This document shows, one piece after another, positions 14,897-18,259 of a stretch of 18,259 nt of DNA; the stretch's first letter is position 1; each line of letters starts with the position of its first letter. Source of the DNA: Myxococcales bacterium. GTDB taxonomy: Bacteria > Myxococcota_A > Polyangia > Haliangiales > J016. The notes under the pieces were generated by a model. It was not told where the DNA came from. It searched no databases and was given only the letters and a program-made list of their open reading frames with translations. The stretch lies in NCBI GenBank assembly GCA_014238595.1, contig JABAAV010000002.1:1-18259 (forward strand), given 5' to 3'. Made by a program: the position numbers and the translations under genes.

Positions 14897-17050
14897 GTGG
14901 TATCTCAAAATTCACTTTTACTTCCAGTTACTGAACTCAAAGGTATCGGATCTGCATTAGGAAAGCATTTATGTATTGCAGGGTTAAAAACAGTTTCCGA
15001 TATGATTTGGTTTATTCCACGTTATTATGATGATGTTAGACATGTTCGTATCATTGATGAATCTCTCCATCATAGTGTAGGCAATCGCGTTACTATATCG
15101 GGTTTTGTACAGCAATGCCGTTATTATCGCAGAGGAAGATCCAGATGGTTAGATATTCGCATCTCTAGAAACAAAGCAGATAACGAGCCTTTACTTGTTG
15201 TGCGTTGGTTTTATGCATATCCAACAATGGAACAACGATTTCCTCAAAATAGTGAAGTTATATTATCTGGAATACTGCGTCATCGTGCCTCGTTGTTTGA
15301 GATGGGAAATCCCGATATTATTTCGATCATTAAAGATGGTGAATCTCTTCAAAATGAATTGAATCCCATTATCACACGTTATCCAAAAGTCATTGGTGTA
15401 CCTGCTTTGAAATTACGTAAAGCATGTCATGCTGCGCTTGAGTTAGGTGTTGAGAATATACAAGATGGTATTCCTTCAGCAGCTCAACAAACGAAAGACT
15501 GGATCTCTATTCGTGATGCCATTATGGCTTTACATCATCCTTCAGCATCACTAACCATGCATGAAGTAGATTTACTTAATCAGAAAACAAGTGTTTGGCA
15601 TCAACGATTAGTATACGATGAGATGTTTTTTTTGAGTATGGCTGTGGAAAAACGGCGCCAAGAATACCGGCAAGGCACATCTGTTTCTTGTACAATTCCT
15701 AATGCTTTAATTGAAACTTTAGAGGATTTATTTGGATTTGTTTTTACCTCGGATCAAATTAACGCCATCAATGAAATAACTACGAATATAACCAAAGGAA
15801 TTCCAATGAATCGATTGCTTCAAGGTGATGTTGGCTCAGGAAAGACTGCTGTATCGTTTGCAGCAATTTATCAAGTATTTGTTTCAAAAAAACAATCAGC
15901 ATTTATGGTTCCTACAACCGTGTTGGCTCAACAACATTATGATGTCATGAAAAAATGGGGTGACAAACTAGGTATGAAAGTTGAATTGTTGACATCATTT
16001 GTTAGTGCTTCACAGCGAAGACTACTATTAACGTTTCTGAAAAATGGCGCTATTGATTTGCTTATAGGAACACAGTCATTGCTTTCTGACGAAGTAATGT
16101 TTTCAGATCTTGGATTAGTTGTCATTGATGAACAACATTGTTTTGGTGTTGAACAACGTTCAAAAATTCGCCGATATAACAAACAAACAGTGCCACATTT
16201 ATTAGTGATGACAGCAACACCGATTCCTCGGACATTAGCCTTAACAATTCATGGGGATTTGGATCTTACGGTTATTCAGCACTTACCACAAGGACGCATT
16301 CCTATTGAAACAGTAGTGTTATATGGTAAGCAAGGACGCAACAAAGCTTATAAAGATGTTGCTAAGAAAATCCAGAAGCATGAAGGTGTGTTTGTGATCT
16401 GTCCTTTGATAGATAAGGATGAAGATAGAAAAAAACAATATGCCGATGTTGTATCGATCACTGATGAACTGAAACAAAAAAATGTTTCAGCAAATATTGG
16501 ATGTTTACACGGAAAACTTTCGTGGGAAGAACGCTTATGTCTAATGAAACAATTTGCTACAGGTGAATTGGATGTTCTTGTATCCACAACTGTTGTAGAA
16601 ATAGGCATCGATATTCCTAGGGCAACTATGATGGTCATTGAAAATGCAGATCATTTTGGATTGTCACAGCTTCATCAGCTTCGTGGTCGGATTGGTCGCA
16701 GCAATAAAGCATCAGAATGTGTGTTATTAACAAATCGACAAAAAACCGATGAAGGGACTCAAAGATTGTCTGTTATGGCACAAAAAAACAATGATGGTTT
16801 TACTATTGCAGAAGAAGATTTAAGAATTCGAGGTCATGGTGAATTGTTTGGTATTAAACAAGCTGGATTGCCATCATTGCGATTTGGAATGTTACCCAGA
16901 GATTTGACATTGTTTATTCAAGCAAAACAAACTGCTCAAAGTATCATTCACAACGATCCGACATTGATGCTTGAAGAACACCGGATTATGAAAACACAGC
17001 TTGATTCTCGTGTGGATTTAGATCGAATGTACCATCTTGAAGGTGGTTAA
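14897..17050 (+). CDS. recG: ATP-dependent DNA helicase RecG
   Basis: This 717-residue cytoplasmic translocase remodels stalled replication forks and Holliday junctions. The N-terminal wedge domain is present (LKGIGSALGKHL, FIPRYYDD, an OB-fold region with VTISGFVQQ). The superfamily 2 helicase motifs follow: Walker A GDVGSGKT at 310-317, DEQH at 411-414 (the form typical of RecG), TATPIPRTL from 439, VSTTVVEIGIDIP, and QLRGRIGR from 594. The C-terminal GHGELFGIKQAGLP is also RecG-specific. Length is normal, so the gene is intact. GTG 14897 is the likely start, with no clear ribosome site; the preceding FHA gene ends 11 nt earlier, so coupling is plausible. The stop overlaps convergent cutA as TTAA. 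Confidence 0.96.
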   Translation: MVSQNSLLLPVTELKGIGSALGKHLCIAGLKTVSDMIWFIPRYYDDVRHVRIIDESLHHSVGNRVTISGFVQQCRYYRRGRSRWLDIRISRNKADNEPLLVVRWFYAYPTMEQRFPQNSEVILSGILRHRASLFEMGNPDIISIIKDGESLQNELNPIITRYPKVIGVPALKLRKACHAALELGVENIQDGIPSAAQQTKDWISIRDAIMALHHPSASLTMHEVDLLNQKTSVWHQRLVYDEMFFLSMAVEKRRQEYRQGTSVSCTIPNALIETLEDLFGFVFTSDQINAINEITTNITKGIPMNRLLQGDVGSGKTAVSFAAIYQVFVSKKQSAFMVPTTVLAQQHYDVMKKWGDKLGMKVELLTSFVSASQRRLLLTFLKNGAIDLLIGTQSLLSDEVMFSDLGLVVIDEQHCFGVEQRSKIRRYNKQTVPHLLVMTATPIPRTLALTIHGDLDLTVIQHLPQGRIPIETVVLYGKQGRNKAYKDVAKKIQKHEGVFVICPLIDKDEDRKKQYADVVSITDELKQKNVSANIGCLHGKLSWEERLCLMKQFATGELDVLVSTTVVEIGIDIPRATMMVIENADHFGLSQLHQLRGRIGRSNKASECVLLTNRQKTDEGTQRLSVMAQKNNDGFTIAEEDLRIRGHGELFGIKQAGLPSLRFGMLPRDLTLFIQAKQTAQSIIHNDPTLMLEEHRIMKTQLDSRVDLDRMYHLEGG

Positions 17051-17376
17051 CGACAAGATGTGGTAAGCCATTCAAGATAAGGAGGAAATCCTTTGTCAAT
17101 GGGAAAAGCAATGGCTTCAGGACATTCATATGAATGAAGTTCAATGAGACGTGTTTGACACGAAGTAACTGATGTTGTTTTAATGATTAACAAATATTCT
17201 GATGATTCTTCAACAGTGTCGTTCCATTGATATATTGATGTTATTGATGGAACAATGTTCACACAAGCTGCCTGTTTTTCTTCGATCAGATGATAAGCAA
17301 TTGTTTTAGCTTCTTGCATAGAGCTACATGTGCTTAACAAAATAAACGGTTGATTATCGTCTGTATGTTTTGCCAT
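17047..17376 (-). CDS. cutA: CutA1-family protein
   Basis: This 109-residue protein is of the CutA1 family, small trimers named for divalent-cation tolerance whose exact role remains unsettled. The family pattern is clear: FILLSTCSSMQEAKTIAYHL, KQAACVNIVPSITSIYQWNDTVEESSEYLLIIKT, then ECPEAIAFPIDKGFPPYLEWL. Length is normal from ATG 17376; ATG 17391 (five residues longer) is an alternative. Either start lies inside the last codons of the pentapeptide-repeat gene, overlapping by 23 or 38 nt in another frame. No strong ribosome site is present, so translation is probably coupled. The end overlaps the recG stop by 4 nt. Confidence 0.93.
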   Translation of the reverse strand: MAKHTDDNQPFILLSTCSSMQEAKTIAYHLIEEKQAACVNIVPSITSIYQWNDTVEESSEYLLIIKTTSVTSCQTRLIELHSYECPEAIAFPIDKGFPPYLEWLTTSCR

Positions 17377-18121
17377 GGATAGAAATTTCATTCCACCGAG
17401 CTTGAGATAGCTGATTGATGGAAGGTGCGGGATGAGTATCTCGTGTTGATAAAGCCGATTTGAGAGAATTGCCGCTATCATCTAATGCATCATCGGCAAA
17501 GATAGCATGTTCAAGTATTGCATTTTCAAAACAGGTTTCCGTTAAATCAGCTCCCCGTAAATCGGCGTAGGACAAATTTGCATGTGTAAAATTACAAGCA
17601 CGTAAATCAGCAAACCATAATACAGCCTGAGACAAATTGGCCCTTGTAAAATCAGCATGTTCCATCAGACTGCTTTCTAAGATAGCTCCAGAAAGATTAG
17701 CATCACACAAAACAGCATGATGAAATTCTGTGCGATTTAAAATAGCATTGCAAAAAGATGCTCGATTCATTTTGCTTTGATTAAAAACAGTTTCAGTTGC
17801 ATCTGTTTGATCGAAACAAGTTGTTCGTGCATCAATCCCTTCTGCTTCACACCAACTTAAATTAGCGCGTCGCAGTGATGCTCCTTGAACAGATGCTTGT
17901 TGAAAAACAGTTTTGCGAAGATCCGCATTGTCCATATTGGCACCTTTAAAATTAGAATAAGCAAAATTGGCACGCATGAGCTTAGCTCCAATGAGATTTG
18001 TATGCTGGAGGTTTGCTTTTGTGAGATACGTCGTTTTCTTGAGCGCACAATGTAAGCCAACGCCAGCTATGCTGTGGAAAAAACGACGAATATTTGACAA
18101 ATCATTCCAGTGCCAACTCAT
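17354..18121 (-). CDS. Pentapeptide-repeat protein
   Basis: This 255-residue protein is mostly pentapeptide repeats of the A(D/N)LxX type, from about residue 36 to 205 (examples ANLQH, ANFAY, ADLRK, ANLSW, ANLSG, ADFTR, ADLRA, ANLSY, ADLRG, ADLTE). Such repeats form a right-handed quadrilateral beta-helix. A less regular stretch (GIDARTTCFDQTDATETVF) interrupts at about 95-115. The first 30 residues have a mildly hydrophobic segment but no clear signal peptide, and the last 45 or so are non-repetitive and polar. Some relatives (Qnr, MfpA) mimic DNA and protect gyrase, but most have no known role and nothing here points to gyrase. It lies 16 nt after the aconitase stop and overlaps cutA. The start is ATG 18121. 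Confidence 0.9.
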   Translation of the reverse strand: MSWHWNDLSNIRRFFHSIAGVGLHCALKKTTYLTKANLQHTNLIGAKLMRANFAYSNFKGANMDNADLRKTVFQQASVQGASLRRANLSWCEAEGIDARTTCFDQTDATETVFNQSKMNRASFCNAILNRTEFHHAVLCDANLSGAILESSLMEHADFTRANLSQAVLWFADLRACNFTHANLSYADLRGADLTETCFENAILEHAIFADDALDDSGNSLKSALSTRDTHPAPSINQLSQARWNEISIHGKTYRR

Positions 18122-18137
18122 AACGATTTGGTCAAAT

Positions 18138-18259
18138 TTATTGCTGTATTGTGTTTAATGCTGAGCCTGCTTTAAACCAATTGATTTGTTCTTCAGATAA
18201 CGTATGGGCGGCTTTGAACACATGCTTAGACTCATCGTTGTGATGTAATGTGATGGTTA
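18138..18259 (-). CDS. Aconitate hydratase, C-terminal end (partial)
   Basis: A minus-strand frame enters from the right edge and ends with TAA at 18138-18140; 39 residues are visible. The tail HTLSEEQINWFKAGSALN matches the characteristic C-terminus of mitochondrial-type aconitases, where a segment of the form HTFxxxQIEWFxAGSALN ends the protein. This type interconverts citrate and isocitrate in the TCA cycle and occurs in some bacteria as well as mitochondria. The start and the iron-sulfur ligands lie beyond the window. The pentapeptide-repeat gene starts 16 nt downstream, so the three minus-strand genes here are probably one transcript. Confidence 0.8.
   Translation of the reverse strand, partial: TITLHHNDESKHVFKAAHTLSEEQINWFKAGSALNTIQQ

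Noticed and set aside
17354..18121. Qnr/MfpA-type fluoroquinolone-protection protein
   Set aside because: Only the generic pentapeptide repeat is visible; length, interruption and tail do not specifically match Qnr, and the context is a metabolic transcript.
1..18259. CRISPR array, insertion sequence, prophage, tRNA or toxin-antitoxin module
   Set aside because: No spaced repeat array, transposase or integrase motif, terminal inverted repeat, cloverleaf or small paired-gene module was seen on either strand.

Overview
The window is a densely coded piece of a Gram-negative bacterial chromosome. It is AT-rich (roughly 40% G+C by eye) and holds 15 complete or near-complete genes, one of them broken by an internal stop, plus the end of a sixteenth at the right edge. 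An outer-membrane FadL-type barrel, lipoproteins and a PBP4-type periplasmic enzyme indicate a two-membrane cell. A lipoprotein with a carboxypeptidase-regulatory-like domain, an inactive/active M16 peptidase pair, a ribbon-helix-helix plus FHA protein and a mitochondrial-type aconitase C-terminus together suggest a low-G+C relative of Myxococcota or the former Deltaproteobacteria. This placement is inference from gene style, not from a marker gene. I see no rRNA, tRNA, CRISPR array, transposase or phage gene, and codon and base use look even throughout, so this looks like ordinary chromosome rather than a mobile island.

Layout. (1) 1-3246, plus strand: two tandem operator-like palindromes, then a lipoprotein gene and an AGCS alanine/Na+ symporter gene. 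(2) 3247-3335: a convergent gap holding a perfect 12-bp-stem hairpin. (3) 3336-8458, minus strand: a six-gene run in transcription order dacB (PBP4), SDR oxidoreductase, CrtC/AttH-like protein, gcvT, gcvH and a small membrane protein. All junctions are 16 nt or less, and one is an ATGA overlap. (4) 8511-10043, plus strand: a solitary family-5 solute-binding lipoprotein, divergent from dacB. (5) 10040-14088, minus strand: a FadL-like porin gene, an active M16 zinc peptidase gene and an inactive M16 partner gene interrupted by one in-frame TAA. (6) 14151-17050, plus strand: an RHH-FHA protein and recG. (7) 17047-18259, minus strand: the end of an aconitase gene, a pentapeptide-repeat gene and cutA. 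Its cutA start lies inside the end of the pentapeptide gene.

Most functions are housekeeping: glycine cleavage, peptidoglycan trimming, branch migration, amino-acid and peptide uptake, and the TCA cycle. I did not find a convincing undescribed defence or mobile system. The points most worth a second look are the nonsense codon in the second M16 subunit, the RHH-FHA protein next to recG, the SDR plus CrtC/AttH-like pair welded to gcvT, the large insert in the alanine symporter, and the paired operator-like palindromes at the left edge.
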